From Hexactinellida sp. DTS-2022 (Eukaryota; Porifera; Hexactinellida), in contig JAPNXP010000008.1 of the NCBI GenBank assembly GCA_028753945.1, positions 3,782,001 through 3,846,000 of the forward strand: a DNA stretch of 64,000 nt, in the 5' to 3' direction. Shown piece after piece: positions 11,163 through 22,410 of this stretch (its first letter is position 1; every line of letters begins with the position of its first letter). The notes beneath the pieces are model-generated. The model did no database searches and was not told where the DNA came from. It saw only the letters and a list, made by a program, of their open reading frames with translations. The translations under genes were made by a program, and so were the position numbers.

Positions 11163-12320
11163 TCAAGGGACACTCTGATAGTTTCTAATGTCCTCTTGAG
11201 GTCGAGTTATATTAGCCTCGATTCTTGCAGCTCTTACTTCTGGCTGAGCTATTGATATATCGTTGTTACTTGTCTCTCTTTGGATCGTTATATCCAAGGT
11301 ACTTGCTGTCGCATTGTCTGCTTGAGGTGATGACATTAGCGCTTGTCCAGTGGGTGGGAGTAGCGGCGTACGTTCGTACTGCCCCTGCTCTGGTCCCGAG
11401 TTTGCGGTCTCGAATATGTCCCGTTTGCAGAGGGGGCATTTCTGGTGGTCCAGAGACAGCCATTGGTCTATGCACTTGACATGGTATATGTGCGAGCAGG
11501 GCAGCTGTCTGACGACAACCCCCGGACAGAAGTCGTCCAGACAGATCGGACACTTGTCGTAGAGCTCCGACTCAGTGCTGTAGCGACGCGTGGGGATGCG
11601 TCTCACGCGCGGACTCGTGAAATATCTCTGGAAGCGTTTGAAAATGTTAAAGAATAGTTTTAGGATTGAGAAGCAGGCTAGAGTGAATAGAGACACGGCT
11701 AGGACGATCCCGAAGCTGAGCAGCAGAGCCTGCCAGTTGAAGTCCGTTGGGAGGAGCACAACCTCCGCCATCCTGGGGTCCCAAGCGTAGGTTTTGTTCT
11801 CGTTCTCGTAGGCGTAGTTCATGAGGTTCTCAATGGCAGCGTAGTTGGTCTGTACCACACTGACGGTTATCTTTGAGGCCACCCCTTTGCTCTGGGCCAG
11901 TGTCGGGGAGTAGTACTCCTGCGGGAGAATAACAGCCGAGTAGCCGGCCAGCTCTAGCTTGTAGATGTGTGACACCACGTCACACTCTATCGAGTCTAGA
12001 ATCGCGATCTTCTTGAGACGCGTGATGTTGTCCGGCTCCAGTATGCGGCTGCAGGAGCCGCGGGGGTTCGGCTGGTACATGGTGCCCCTTATGCCGCCCG
12101 CGGGGAGGGGGGACCCGATGCCGATCAGCTCGAAGCTGTTAATGCTAGCCGAGAGGCGGTTGAGGTGAGTCGAGTTGTCGTAGAGCCAGAGGTATATCTT
12201 CGCTTCGGCGCTTGTGAGAGTGAGTGATAGCGTAAGTGTAATGAAAAGCGTTCGTGCTGATTTAAAGAACTGCGAATTGAGCATTGTGATAAAGCTAGCG
12301 AGCACAGTGTGGGGATTCAT
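11163..12320 (-). CDS. PA-TM-RING E3 ubiquitin ligase (RNF13/RNF167-like)
   Basis: A 385-aa single-exon membrane ubiquitin ligase of the Goliath/GRAIL/RNF13 type, expected in endosomes or lysosomes. The order of parts fits the family. A signal peptide ends near AEA (38-40). A luminal protease-associated domain (about 41-175) includes the GYSAVILPQ segment. One transmembrane helix lies at about 196-220. A cytosolic RING-H2 finger spans 257-298 with ligands C257, C260, C275, H277, H280, C283, C294 and C297. The tail is Thr/Asn/Gln-rich and low complexity. The subfamily cannot be settled by eye. The gene converges on RBX1, and its start is 529 bp from the stop of the next - strand gene. Confidence 0.92.
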   Translation of the reverse strand: MNPHTVLASFITMLNSQFFKSARTLFITLTLSLTLTSAEAKIYLWLYDNSTHLNRLSASINSFELIGIGSPLPAGGIRGTMYQPNPRGSCSRILEPDNITRLKKIAILDSIECDVVSHIYKLELAGYSAVILPQEYYSPTLAQSKGVASKITVSVVQTNYAAIENLMNYAYENENKTYAWDPRMAEVVLLPTDFNWQALLLSFGIVLAVSLFTLACFSILKLFFNIFKRFQRYFTSPRVRRIPTRRYSTESELYDKCPICLDDFCPGVVVRQLPCSHIYHVKCIDQWLSLDHQKCPLCKRDIFETANSGPEQGQYERTPLLPPTGQALMSSPQADNATASTLDITIQRETSNNDISIAQPEVRAARIEANITRPQEDIRNYQSVP

Positions 12321-12848
12321 TAATATTAATTACTGGAAATGGTACAACGAATTAACTTCTCTTTAAATGCATACATAAATGTACATGAATAGAATTCTCC
12401 ACACCTTAGAGACAATGTAATCATGCCTATTAACCTCAAAAGCAGATAATCCTTTGTTACTCGTACTCGTACGCGTTCCATCTTGTGATTCATTAATTAT
12501 GTCATTTAAAATTTGTTGGTTGGTCTAATTAAAGTTAACAAGAGTCTAACAGTGATTACTTAATCGAGGGTCACATTTAAGCTATGCAAAAACGGTAAAT
12601 TTAGAACGCTCGTACGTATTGAATATACTAGTTTAACTTTATAATTTTCAGAGACGACATCATCGTTAGTTGGTTTGGTATCTTACTTTGGCTGAAAAGA
12701 GTGTTTTTATGGCAGATTTTTTATGGCAAATGAACCAAAGAATCGAGCTAAATTAAATCATCTGTATATAGGTTCGAGTAAGTAATTTATTCGCCAATAA
12801 TACGAGTTTAAGATTTAAACTAGCTACATTTTATATGAATAAGTATGT
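12321..12848. other. Intergenic spacer, RING ligase to TMEM143-like gene
   Basis: AT-rich DNA between the RING ligase start and the stop of the TMEM143-like gene. No open frame, repeat or RNA is recognisable. Confidence 0.5.
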
Positions 12849-14921
12849 TCACAGCTCTAAACCTGAACTGTCCAGCTCGCTCCACTCATAGACCGGCTTG
12901 GGGAGAATGTGCAGGGACTCTTCTATCGGACTCACCATCAACTGTTCTCTCTCATTTCTAAATGAATTCGCATTAAATACACACAAGTCGGGGCAAACTG
13001 AATAATACAATGCTGGATACTATATGCAGATCATATTTATAGCTTTGAAGAAATGGCAATTCACATAATGACTGTAATTGTATGTTTTTACTTATTTTAA
13101 GGAAGAATTAAGAAGTTACAACTAAGCTAAGATTAGCTCGTAGCAATCTAGTGTTCCGTTTTAATAAACTCACTTCAGAACTCCCAAGTGTGAGAGGTCC
13201 CTCAGAGCATCCTCAATATCAAAATCAATTTTAATTTCGAATTTGGATAAGACCCAATCTTCTACTGTAGTTTTGAGCTCTAAGGGAGAAACATATAACT
13301 TGTATGTAAAAGCATAAGAGTACACGATAACTCAGAAATGTGAACTTGAACAGATTTACTCTATAATCAGGATTAAAACACAACTCAAACAGACATACAA
13401 ACATTGAATATATTCCTCAATACACAGAACACTTGATATACCCTACTCACTTGTCTTATCGTAGTACTGCGGAGGCAGAGCCGTGTGCGCAGTGCCCATG
13501 ACGCCTCTCCTGTTGGGCACACACAGCAGGAAGCAGTAGGCTAGCACGAGTTGCTTCAGACGCTCGTCTATGGCGCGGTCTGTCAGGTAGGCCAGCACGC
13601 CCCGGTTGTTCGCCAGGTTGTTGTAGTACAGAGTCTGCATTAGCTCCACCAGATACGCGTTCCGTTTGTTCGTGTAGCCGAACCAAGTGCGGCTCAGAAC
13701 TATTCCGCAGATAATCGTTAGCGTCCAGGAAGCGCTCAGTGGAGTGGAACCAAGAACGAGGAACTACCAAGATATTCCTAATAAGCAGTCACACTATGCT
13801 AGCGCCTACCTTGACTAGCAGACTGATAGCGCCAAGCGAAATGATCCCGATCTGTAGCTTCTTGTCGAATTCCTTCATCTTAACCTTTGCGTTGGGCAGC
13901 AGAGTCTCTATGCGCATCAGATTAACGTCCTTGAAGGCTTTGAGCATCAGCTTTCTCTCGCTGCCCTTACGGATAGCTAGCACCAGTCGCGACGCGACCA
14001 CTTCGCCCTGCTCCCCGTGAGCTCTCGTGCCCATCCACCCGGACAGTTTGTGACGTAACAGGTTTATAAAGGATCTATAAGATGTAGCTTAATGACTCAG
14101 AATAGCTATAATGAGACTGCTAACTTGTCACTGATGACATCCTGTCCCCACCCCCGCACCCACACCCGACACGTCGTCAGGTCGCGAGTATTGACCGAGA
14201 CCTGCACCCCCTTCGTATCGTGCGGCTGTAGCAATATCTCGAGAGTCGCCCTGGGTATCTCTACAAAGTTCCCCATGCTCATTATCCTACTCAGATCCTG
14301 GAGCAGGTTGGACTCCTGTCCGATGCGTTCCTGCTGGGAGAGGTCGCGCGTGGCGTGGGTGTCCTTGTCTGGGTTCAGATAGTCGTACCTGCCGACTCGT
14401 GATTAGTGCTAGCAAGTCATCCAACTTAATAATTATAGGAGTTACTTATATATCGGCATCACCTTTATAATGTAACTTCAGGCACTGGCAAAGTTAATAT
14501 TTCTACCAGAAATTCACCTTTAAGAAGCTGGGTTTATATTTTAAGTGTTGGCTAAATATAAGTACGTAAGCCCATGATATATAACGAACATCTCTTTCAT
14601 CTTTTCGTGAGTGGAGTTCATTTTCTGCAAGAGGGAATGCTGCATCCCACCAACCAGCTGGTTCAACAGCTTTTGCTCCTTTTGTGAGAGAAAGTTATGT
14701 TTGTTGATCAGTGCAATGAACAAGTCCCGTCTTGTAATCGGAATAAAGTTATCAACTCGAGTTATCTTTCTCAGCGCATCCTTGCGTACTCTCTCTGAGC
14801 TCTTAGCCAACGTTTGTTTGGGTTTAGTGCTAGCAGTGACAGGAGTGCTTGGGACCGAGGCAGTAGTCAGATAGCGGCTAAGAGGCCATGCTCTAAGTGC
14901 ACTCTTTGTTGGGGAAAACAT
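12849..14921 (-). CDS. TMEM143: TMEM143-like protein (DUF3754), probably mitochondrial
   Basis: Six exons on the - strand close in phase: 14921-14566, 14388-14125, 14074-13810, 13763-13451, 13279-13174 and 12957-12849, giving 470 aa. The family is known as DUF3754/TMEM143; its biochemical function is not established. Recognisable blocks are FVEIPRATLEILL, FKDVNLMRIETLLPNAKVKM, two adjacent hydrophobic helices (about 280-325), WFGYTNKRNAYL, YYNNLANNRGVL and the C-terminal FDIEDALRDLSHLG. The N terminus is rich in Ser, Thr and Arg with few acidic residues (MFSPTKSALRAWPLSRYLT), suggesting a mitochondrial import signal. Introns are 46-193 bp. Phases match at every junction, which supports the model strongly. 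Confidence 0.85.
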
Positions 14922-15553
14922 TCTATTAGTAGATTATTAGAATTTGTGAGGAATTATCAGTATTGAGCTTATGTGTCAATAGATGGGATGTAGGTATATT
15001 TATTAATTTTTTCGGTAACTCCATGTTAATTAGCTTCCAATGGGAATAACATAACAGTAAATATGTATGCTAATCAATGATTACAATTTAATTTTAACAA
15101 TAGCCTAAATTTCTATTGACTCGATTGAGTCTATTGTAATAATGCTCCCAAAGTTTTCAAGGTCAGAGGGGAAAATTAGAGTAAGGAAGAACTTTTAATA
15201 GATACAGTTAGGAAAACTCAATGTATATTGAGGTGTATTTTCTAATTGAATACCGCATTCAAACTAATAAGGCACAATGTTATTAGTTATGTCATTTACA
15301 TTTCAGATAAAGATCAGACTAAAATACAGTTAAATACTGATTCAAATTAACTTTTCAAATCAAACAAGCATGTCAATGAAATGAACACAAATCACAAAAA
15401 TGGATTATATGTAAGAAAAGAAATATAATTTTAGTTACTGGACTAGCTGGTTATCCTAAATTAAAGAACAGTGTTGCTGTTTTGTAAACACATTATACGT
15501 ACTATTACAGATCTGCACACAATTACTGGGAGCTTAGCTTTCTTAGATAAACC
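14922..15553. other. Intergenic spacer, TMEM143-like gene to UBE2Z
   Basis: About 630 bp of AT-rich sequence with no recognised gene or element. Confidence 0.5.
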
Positions 15554-18190
15554 TTAGTCATCTATCACAATCACTTCTTTCTCCTTTTTCTTTTTAATAG
15601 ATACCATTAATTTCACCATTCTCTCCCTTATATTGACGAAATTAAACGTCCCTCTGTTAAATCCATGGGGATCCTAAAGGAATACATATGCATAGTATAG
15701 ATTGGGATTTTTACCTATATTTTATTGAATTTATTAGCACGTCAAATTCTCTTTGGACTTAAAGTCATTTGCTAGCAGGACAATTTTGCTAGTGCAGCAA
15801 AGTTAGATTTTTTTCTATTGCAGCAAAGTTAGAGGCCCATTTGCCAATTTGAACAAAATTTATATTAATTTACTTATTAAATGGCTAATCCAATTTGTTC
15901 ATTCGTGAACTGACCAAATTGTTATTGGGTTGCAACATAACAATTGTATTTGTCTGCTAATATCTTTACTTTCCTAGCATTTCTTAATAATACAATATAG
16001 CGTTAAATACATCAAGGTCTTCAAATAAAACCTTTAAACTAAAAAATTTTAAATAATGAAGGTTTCCTAATTTAATTGCTATGTCAAATGGCAATTAAAT
16101 GCTCGTGTTTATATTCTATGTCAAAGAAATAATCTGTTTTATCAGAAATAATCACAAGATTATCTTCGTGTGTTAAATCGGTCATAGAATATCTAAATTA
16201 CGATTTAAGTATTAAGTAGAAATATACGCATGTTGCACTGTTGCACACATTAGGACTTACTCTGAATGGTTTTCCTTGATATACCATAAGTTCGTCTATT
16301 TTCGCCATGTAATAATCGTAGAATTCGGTGAACGAGTCAGATACCACTTCTCTAAATACACACAATTAGTATTATCCTATGAATTCTACTTGGAATCTAC
16401 AAAGGCTTACATCATATGGGGACAGATTGGGTGCCTCCCTTCCAGCACATCGCACACACTCACCCGTAGAGTCTCGTGGTAGATAACTAGATTGTAGTTA
16501 CGCACATCGTCCTTGTTTCTCTCCTGGGTAAGACCGGAAAGTTAATAATTTGTAAAGTTTTCACAGAATATTAAGCGCCTAATATATACGGATAGAGGAA
16601 CCCGTTTTATATTATTTGTTGTGAAATCAACTGAGTGCTTTATTCTGGAAATAAATCAAAAATAAATTCAACAGTAATTCGAGTTCTTACAAATTCATAT
16701 CCTGGCTCATTATGGTAGGGCTTCTCACACATGAGAGACTGAATAGACAACACAACCGAAGCCACGTTCTGCGCAGGTGTCCAGCTGGGCCCGCTCCAAG
16801 TCCTAAAAGCAACAGTAATAAATTCAAGATTATATCTCAAATTTAATTTTTTTACTCTTATTTTTGCTGATAATAGAATACTACATGACTAGACATGGGC
16901 TATGCCACTCTACAGTATGCTATGGCTATGGCTATGTAACGTTATTATTCTGTTTGTGTTGCGTCCTACTTAATTATTTAATTTCCCAATTAGATGAGCA
17001 GGCACCAGCTACAGCTGCTGCTGATTCTCTCTGCAATAACGAGCATCTGCATTTGTGTAAGTATTCAGAAATCTGACTACTTGGATCTCTCAAACACAGG
17101 GGACTTTATTAACAGAACCAAGGATGTTAGTAATGAACCGGGGCTTGATGCTATACACAATAGTGTGATATGTCCTGACAGGAAATCAGAGTGTAGCAAT
17201 GGAAGCACGTGCTGCAAAGGTGTGAATAACTCGTGGGCGTGTTGTTCCTACGAGTCAGCTGTTTGCTGTAGTGACAACAAACACTGTTGCCCCAATGGAT
17301 ACAGCTGCGACGAAAATAGCGGAACATGCACTAAAGGAGACTGAGACTATTTGTTTAGCAGTATATATATAGCCTTATATGCTAGTTACTGATTAGATAA
17401 GTTTAATCTAATAATTCGTTACTCTTCTAAATGTATTTGCATGCAGATTGTCGGAGCTGGTAAGGTTGTAAACACTTTTCTTAAGAAATTAGAGATCTTT
17501 AGTAAGTTTAGTTATTAATTAGAGACTCTGCTTACCCTAGAATAGAAAGGCATACTTTCCCGTTGGCGTATAGGTTCGGGTTAAACCTGACCACGCCCGC
17601 GCCCGTGGTGAGGAACTTGACCCGCGGCGGCTGTATGGGGTAGTTGTGCGGCATCCGCATGAAGAAGTGGAAGAACCCCTTTTCGTAGGGCGTCTGGTCG
17701 GGACCGGTCACGAGTACGTTCATCTAGCTACCAGGGAATACACGGCTTATACGTAGTCATATTGCTACTGAATATAGTAGCAACGGATATTGACCTTAGT
17801 TATGTCGTCTTGGTCTGGAATAACAAGAATGCCAGGTAGAGGGTCCCTCAGCAGACTGCCCAGATCTCTAAAGGATTAAGCAGCGGTCTACATAGCTATA
17901 CAAGTGTACAGTAGAACCTCGTTAGTACGAACACGGTTAGTGCGAATTTCCGGATAAGACGAACAAGCAGTTCCACAAAATCAGGTCCCTACAATGGCTA
18001 TTCAATGGGTAATCTCCGGTTAAAGCGAATAAAATTTTACCTTCCGTTGGTGTTCGACTAACGAAGTTCTACTGTATACTATAGTGTTAACTGACCTCTT
18101 TATCCGAGTGACACACACCCCGTTTGGGTTCATAACACCATAGCTTTTGTCCGGATCCCAATCTTCGCGTAGCTTCATTACTGATGCCAT
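15554..18190 (-). CDS. UBE2Z: Ubiquitin-conjugating enzyme E2 Z
   Basis: An E2 of the class that takes ubiquitin or FAT10 from the UBA6 activating enzyme. Seven phase-consistent exons: 18190-18096, 17867-17795, 17723-17536, 16802-16691, 16523-16411, 16351-16261 and 15673-15554 (263 aa). The UBC fold is complete. It includes [34 protein letters not shown] in place of the usual HPN, and the active Cys at about 114 in [10 protein letters not shown]. Then come [20 protein letters not shown] and the C-terminal extension with [20 protein letters not shown] typical of UBE2Z. Relative to the human long form it lacks the N-terminal Pro/Ser-rich extension and matches the shorter form. The tail is Lys-rich. 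The intron at 16803-17535 contains a granulin gene on the opposite strand. Confidence 0.93.
16994..17344 (+). CDS. Secreted single-domain granulin, nested in a UBE2Z intron
   Basis: A 116-aa intronless secreted peptide. Residues 1-23 form a hydrophobic signal peptide ([18 protein letters not shown]). After a linker with an N-glycosylation site (NRT) comes one complete granulin domain, with 12 cysteines at 60, 67, 73-74, 83-84, 91-92, 98-99, 105 and 112. This is exactly the granulin spacing of single Cys, single Cys, four CC pairs, then two single Cys. Granulin-type peptides act as growth or immune modulators in animals; the role here is unknown. The gene lies wholly within the intron between UBE2Z exons 3 and 4, on the opposite strand. 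The domain is unmistakable. Whether further exons exist cannot be excluded. Confidence 0.9.
   Translation: MSRHQLQLLLILSAITSICICVSIQKSDYLDLSNTGDFINRTKDVSNEPGLDAIHNSVICPDRKSECSNGSTCCKGVNNSWACCSYESAVCCSDNKHCCPNGYSCDENSGTCTKGD
17909..18074. mobile_element. Pogo-like inverted-repeat element in UBE2Z intron 1
   Basis: This is the most complete copy of the family. The left end is CAGTAGAACCTCGTTAGTAC and the right end is the inverse, CTAACGAAGTTCTACTG, with TA-rich flanks. It has no coding capacity, so it is a non-autonomous element. Confidence 0.75.
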
Positions 18191-18379
18191 TTTTTCGGAA
18201 AATAACTGTATTATTGCTATATTAGCTATTGTAAAACTTAGATAATCATAATAAATTTAGCGTCGCTACTTCTATATCAGCTCAATAGTAAAGCGATTAA
18301 TTATATTACAAACTAGTACTCAAATTAGTATTCCAATTAACCTATCATTAATGAAGCAACAATTGCTAATATATATTGG

Positions 18380-19090
18380 CTAAGAGCTCTCCTGTAATAG
18401 CCCGGCCTCTTTGTCCAGCCTCGGGAGATCTTTGTTTCTGCACTCAGGCGAGCAGTAGTCGAACTGCTGGAGACCAGCACTCATGCTAAGGTCCATAAAT
18501 ACTATATTAACGCCGCAGATCTTACAGTTAGGGCGTGGAAAGCACAAATTACAGGCGCCCGTGTGCTCGGGATATAAACCATTGCATTTCTTGCATTGTA
18601 TCTGTCCTGCCAGCAAAGCCTGCTGCATCATATACTGCTGCGGGTCTTGGGCGTACATGGGCTGCATGCTAGGGGCGTACCCTAGGGATTGTATAGTATA
18701 ACTCAGTTGTATACAGTAATAATCTATGATAGTTAGTTATATACCAGAGTTGGGAGGGATTGAGTAGTTAGCCATAGGATGGGGCTGCACATAGCTAGCT
18801 TGTAAGGGAGGTGGATATATGGACTGGTTTGTGTAAGGGGGCTGTTGCTGTGGGGCGGGGGCAGCTTGTACCGGTGGTACGGGAGGTGGATTGGGTAGGG
18901 GGGTGACAGCTGGTTCTTGATGGACCACTGGAGCCGGAGTGGCTCCCTTGCTGAGGTCTACGTGCTTAACAGGAGCATGATGGCATCCCGCACACCTCGG
19001 GTTGTTATCCACCTTTGTAAATTCCTTACAACCACAGTCCTTTGTTTCGCAACCACCGCGGACTACATTATGGGAATCCACGTTTGACAT
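18380..19090 (-). CDS. Small Cys-rich zinc-motif protein, Pro/Gln-rich (paralogue 1)
   Basis: Two exons (19090-18745 and 18681-18380) join in phase to give 215 aa. The N terminus carries a compact motif of likely zinc ligands: CETKDCGCKEF, then CAGCHHAPVKH. A Pro/Gln-rich linker follows (about 50-110). The C-terminal exon has four Cys pairs, CKKC, CNLC, CKIC and CSPEC, resembling a zinc-ribbon. The next gene on the same strand starts with the same MxNVD...RGGC...CxC...CxxCxHxPxKH module, so the two arose by duplication. Similar CxC...CxxCxH modules are, to my memory, common in sponge and other invertebrate proteins, but I know no function. The 64-bp intron has GT-AG ends. Confidence 0.8.
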
Positions 19091-19134
19091 TCTAACACAA
19101 TTGACAGACTCTATTACATAGAATATGTATTAGA

Positions 19135-19495
19135 ATCAGGCATGGGGTCAAGCCCCAAAGGGCTTAAGCCCATTTTTGAGAGGGCTTAAATCCGGACTTA
19201 AGTCCTCCTTTAACAAAAGGGCTTATGTCCGGACTTGGACTTAAGCCCTTTATAGATGAGCTTCAAGCCCTTTTTCAAGCTCTTTTCAAGGCACTTATTC
19301 AATAAAATACGGTATGGATTTCTAAATAATTAGAGTAAAAGACTTAAGTCCGGACTTAAGCCCTATATTAAGGGCTTGAGCTTGGACTTAAGCCCTTTTT
19401 GAGAAAGGGCTTAGAAAAAGGGCTTGGGCTTAAGCCCTTCTTATAAGGGATGGGCTTGGACTTAAGCCCTTTTGAAAGGGCTTGACCCCATGTCT
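19135..19495. repeat. Fold-back element made of GGGCTTAAGCCC motifs
   Basis: About 355 bp bounded by the inverted ends CATGGGGTCAAGCCC and GGGCTTGACCCCATG. The interior consists of many partly palindromic variants of AAGGGCTTAAGCCCTTT, so the whole stretch can fold on itself in many registers. The inverted symmetry extends into the flanks (ATCAG on one side, CTGAT on the other). It has no coding capacity and is likely a non-autonomous transposon. Confidence 0.8.
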
Positions 19496-19625
19496 GATTA
19501 GGATACAGTGTTTGAACTAGTTTAAAGACATAAATAAAGTATGTACTACATGTAAATTCACATTCAATTTAAAAAAATACATATATAAAAAGTTTATTAA
19601 GAATTAAATCCTTCGAATATGCAAG

Positions 19626-20375
19626 TTACTTGGATGTGGGTATCACATTAATTTCAATCGTTATCTTAACAGGCTGGTCGGCTGGGACGATTAGCGAGTT
19701 GTCAGCTGACACGGAAATGACGCCAGGAGGGTCTGATCTGAATGACGTCATAACTTGGTGAGAGGGAGCGGTTATAGACAGAGAAGAGATGTCCACCTTT
19801 GCTGACACCTTGGAGTGAGAAGGGGTTTCAAATCTGTTTAACAAGTCGCAAGGTTCTGACAGCTGTAGAGACGAGGGCGTGTGGCCCGTGCTGTGTCTGA
19901 TAGGAGGATGAGAGCAAGATAAACACTTAACTCCCAGAGTCGGTCTTTGGTACATTTCGCATTCACACTGCGAGCAGGGACCCCGAAACACCCCTCTGGA
20001 ATCTGTGTTTCTACTTTCCGCACTCAGAGCGGGCTGATACCCTGTGTCTAGCTGGGGTAGACTGGGAGAGACAGGTGGGGGGAAGTTATCTCGAAATGGG
20101 TTGGTATTAATAGAGCTGTTGGTGTCCATTAAATTTAAATCAAATGTCGCATTTGTTAGAGACCGAATGCTGTCCCGTGTATCGAATTCTTTAGGTACAC
20201 TTTGGGTTCGTGGAATAGTGTGTTTATCTTTTGCTGCGTCATCCGAGACAACAGAGTGTTTGTTAGGAACGTGACCGCACGCGGCACACCGCACCTTCTC
20301 TCCCGCTACGAACTCGCGGCACTCACACTCGCCGCAGCCCCCGCGGCTTATACCACCAACGTCTACATTAGTCAT
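19626..20375 (-). CDS. Cys-rich zinc-motif protein with two CxC modules (paralogue 2)
   Basis: A single-exon 249-aa protein with two copies of the module seen in the neighbouring gene. Copy one has C14, C17, C19, C30, C33, H35 and H40. Copy two has C134, C137, C139, C151, C154, H156 and H161. The pattern CxxCxC-x11-CxxCxH-x4-H suggests one structural zinc cluster each. A Ser/Thr/Asn-rich linker of about 90 residues lies between them. The C-terminal 45 residues are mostly beta-prone (PVKITIEINVIPTS). The first residues (MTNVD..) match the paralogue (MSNVD..), supporting both start codons. No name or function can be given. Confidence 0.8.
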   Translation of the reverse strand: MTNVDVGGISRGGCGECECREFVAGEKVRCAACGHVPNKHSVVSDDAAKDKHTIPRTQSVPKEFDTRDSIRSLTNATFDLNLMDTNSSINTNPFRDNFPPPVSPSLPQLDTGYQPALSAESRNTDSRGVFRGPCSQCECEMYQRPTLGVKCLSCSHPPIRHSTGHTPSSLQLSEPCDLLNRFETPSHSKVSAKVDISSLSITAPSHQVMTSFRSDPPGVISVSADNSLIVPADQPVKITIEINVIPTSK

Positions 20376-20576
20376 TCTATTTAACTACGTACTGAGAATG
20401 GGATTATTAATGTTATAATTACTGTGGAGAATGTGGCCAAAAGATGGTTCAATTAAAAAGCATTATTCTATCTACTATTCGTTCGTAACATTAACTCTCC
20501 TTAGAAACAGTATAATTAAAGTAAATATACGATCGATTAGAGAGACCTACAAGTGACATACATTGTACCTAAGAGC

Positions 20577-22277
20577 TTACTTATCATCGAAAAGCTTCAT
20601 TTTCCTTACAACCTCTTCAAAATCTTCGTCCGTGTACTTTCCAGATAGAATCTCTCTCGCAGCCGAAATGCGTCCCTTCAGGTTCATAGATATTATCCCG
20701 GATATAACTCCGCTCTTCAAGTAGAACACCAGACCCTTGCCGTACGAATCTGTATGCGAGATCCCCGCCTTAGCGTGGCCGTTCGTGCGCCAAAAGCTGA
20801 CAGCCGGCAGCGCCGAGTCGCAGAGTCCGACAGCCTCGTAGCCTATGTCCGTCCCGATATCGCTCCAGAACATGGACTGGTGCGCGTAGCTGGCGCGGGC
20901 CCCGGGACGGGACATATTCTCCCCGGCGATCCGTCCGGAGACCCCGGCGTGGTCGTGGTGCTCCACGCGCCTACTCCCCAGGAGCGGGTCGAAGAAGCAG
21001 GCCACGTCCCCCGCAGCCCAAATGTCGCTGCGCACCTGCATTTCCTGGTTCACCTAGCACAACAGAACTCTGAATAGTAGCTCAACTCGAGTGTAAGAAC
21101 TAACCTTGAAACCTCCGTGAGTAGTGTCCACCTCAAACTCGCCAGATTCCGCTAGCTCGGTGCGCGGCTGCAAACCGACAGTCAGCACCACCCTGTCTGC
21201 CACCAGCTCGTCTCCCTCTGACGTCACTGCGTGCACGCGGCCCCTGTGTCTGTACACAGACTCCACGTAGTTGCCCGGATACACCTCCACGCCCTCCCCC
21301 CGCACCTTCTCAGTTGCCCAGCGAGACAGGTCTCTGGGGAACACGAGCCCCATGTTCCCCGCCTCCGGGTACACCTGCAGCACGCGGCCGCACTGCCCGC
21401 GCGAGCGCTTCTGCGCCAGAGAGACCGCCAGCTCCGAGCCCAGGAACCCGCCCCCCACCAGCAGCACGTCCCGCCCCCTCACGCCCTCCACCAGCGACAG
21501 GAAGTCCCTGGCGCTGCGGTACGTGCTCACGAACGGACTTATGACGTCATCGGAGAACACCTTGAGAGTCCCCGGCTTCCCGCCTGTGGCGATTAGACAC
21601 TTGTCAAAGAATATCTCCCAGCCGTTCTCCAGCGTCACGAACTTGCTCTGCGCGTCTATTTCCGTGACCCTGTGTCCCGTGGCTAGCGACAGCACCTGTG
21701 AGGGCGGGTCCATAGTTAGGCGGGACGGGGGCGAGTAGCAGGAGAGCGGGCTGTAGAAGATAGGGTACTCCTCCGTCCCAAACGCGTACGTGAGAGAACT
21801 GATGAGCCGCTGGTCGTCGGAGGCCCACAGGTACTTGCTGAGAGGCGGCCGTCTGTACGGCCGGTACTGCTCCTCGGTTATAATCAGCACTTTGGCCTCA
21901 GGGTCGTGTTTCATGATTTCCTCCGCGCACGCGTGCGAGGCGGTCCCGCCCCCGATTAGCAGGTACTGCGCGAACCCGGGCAGCTCCGGGAGGTCGCAGG
22001 TGAGGGGGTCATATTCCGCGAGCTCTGGGGAGGAGGGAACCGCGGTTTGGGCAGAGAGTGAAGGAGGGACAGATTTAGTTAAAGAGTCCATCTGAGATTT
22101 GTAACTTCTTCTATACTTGTAGTATACCATACCCCCACCCAATACAACAGCACACGCGCCCCCTACCAACCAGGGGTTGGGCAGGGCGCTTGGGGAGCCA
22201 GTGCTGAGGGGACGGAGAGTCCTGGCAGACTTCTGGAGCTTAAAGGGAGCGAGTCTCGTCCTCAGCACGCGATACAT
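20577..22277 (-). CDS. AIFM1: Apoptosis-inducing factor, mitochondrial flavoprotein
   Basis: An NADH-linked FAD oxidoreductase of the intermembrane space, needed for respiratory-chain assembly and able to enter the nucleus in cell death. Two exons (22277-21105 and 21053-20577) join in phase 0 to give 549 aa. The N terminus is Arg/Ser-rich (import signal), followed by a hydrophobic helix at about 36-52 that would anchor it in the inner membrane. The FAD motif LIGGGTASHACAEE is at 107-120 with YRPYRRPPLSKYLW after it. The NAD motif VLLVGGGFLGSEL is at about 271-283. The second FAD segment, DIWAAGDVACFFD, opens exon 2, with VEHHDHA just after. The protein is shorter than the human one (613 aa), mostly in the N-terminal linker. 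Confidence 0.95.
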
Positions 22278-22410
22278 GCTAAGAGTAACCTCGGTGCTTT
22301 AGAGAGATTTATAAACTGAGTTTCAATAGTATTTAGTTATTACTGGGAAATGATATTTGATCATCGAAATAGTTTACAAGATGGATAATTCAATCAGAAT
22401 GGTTGAATCG

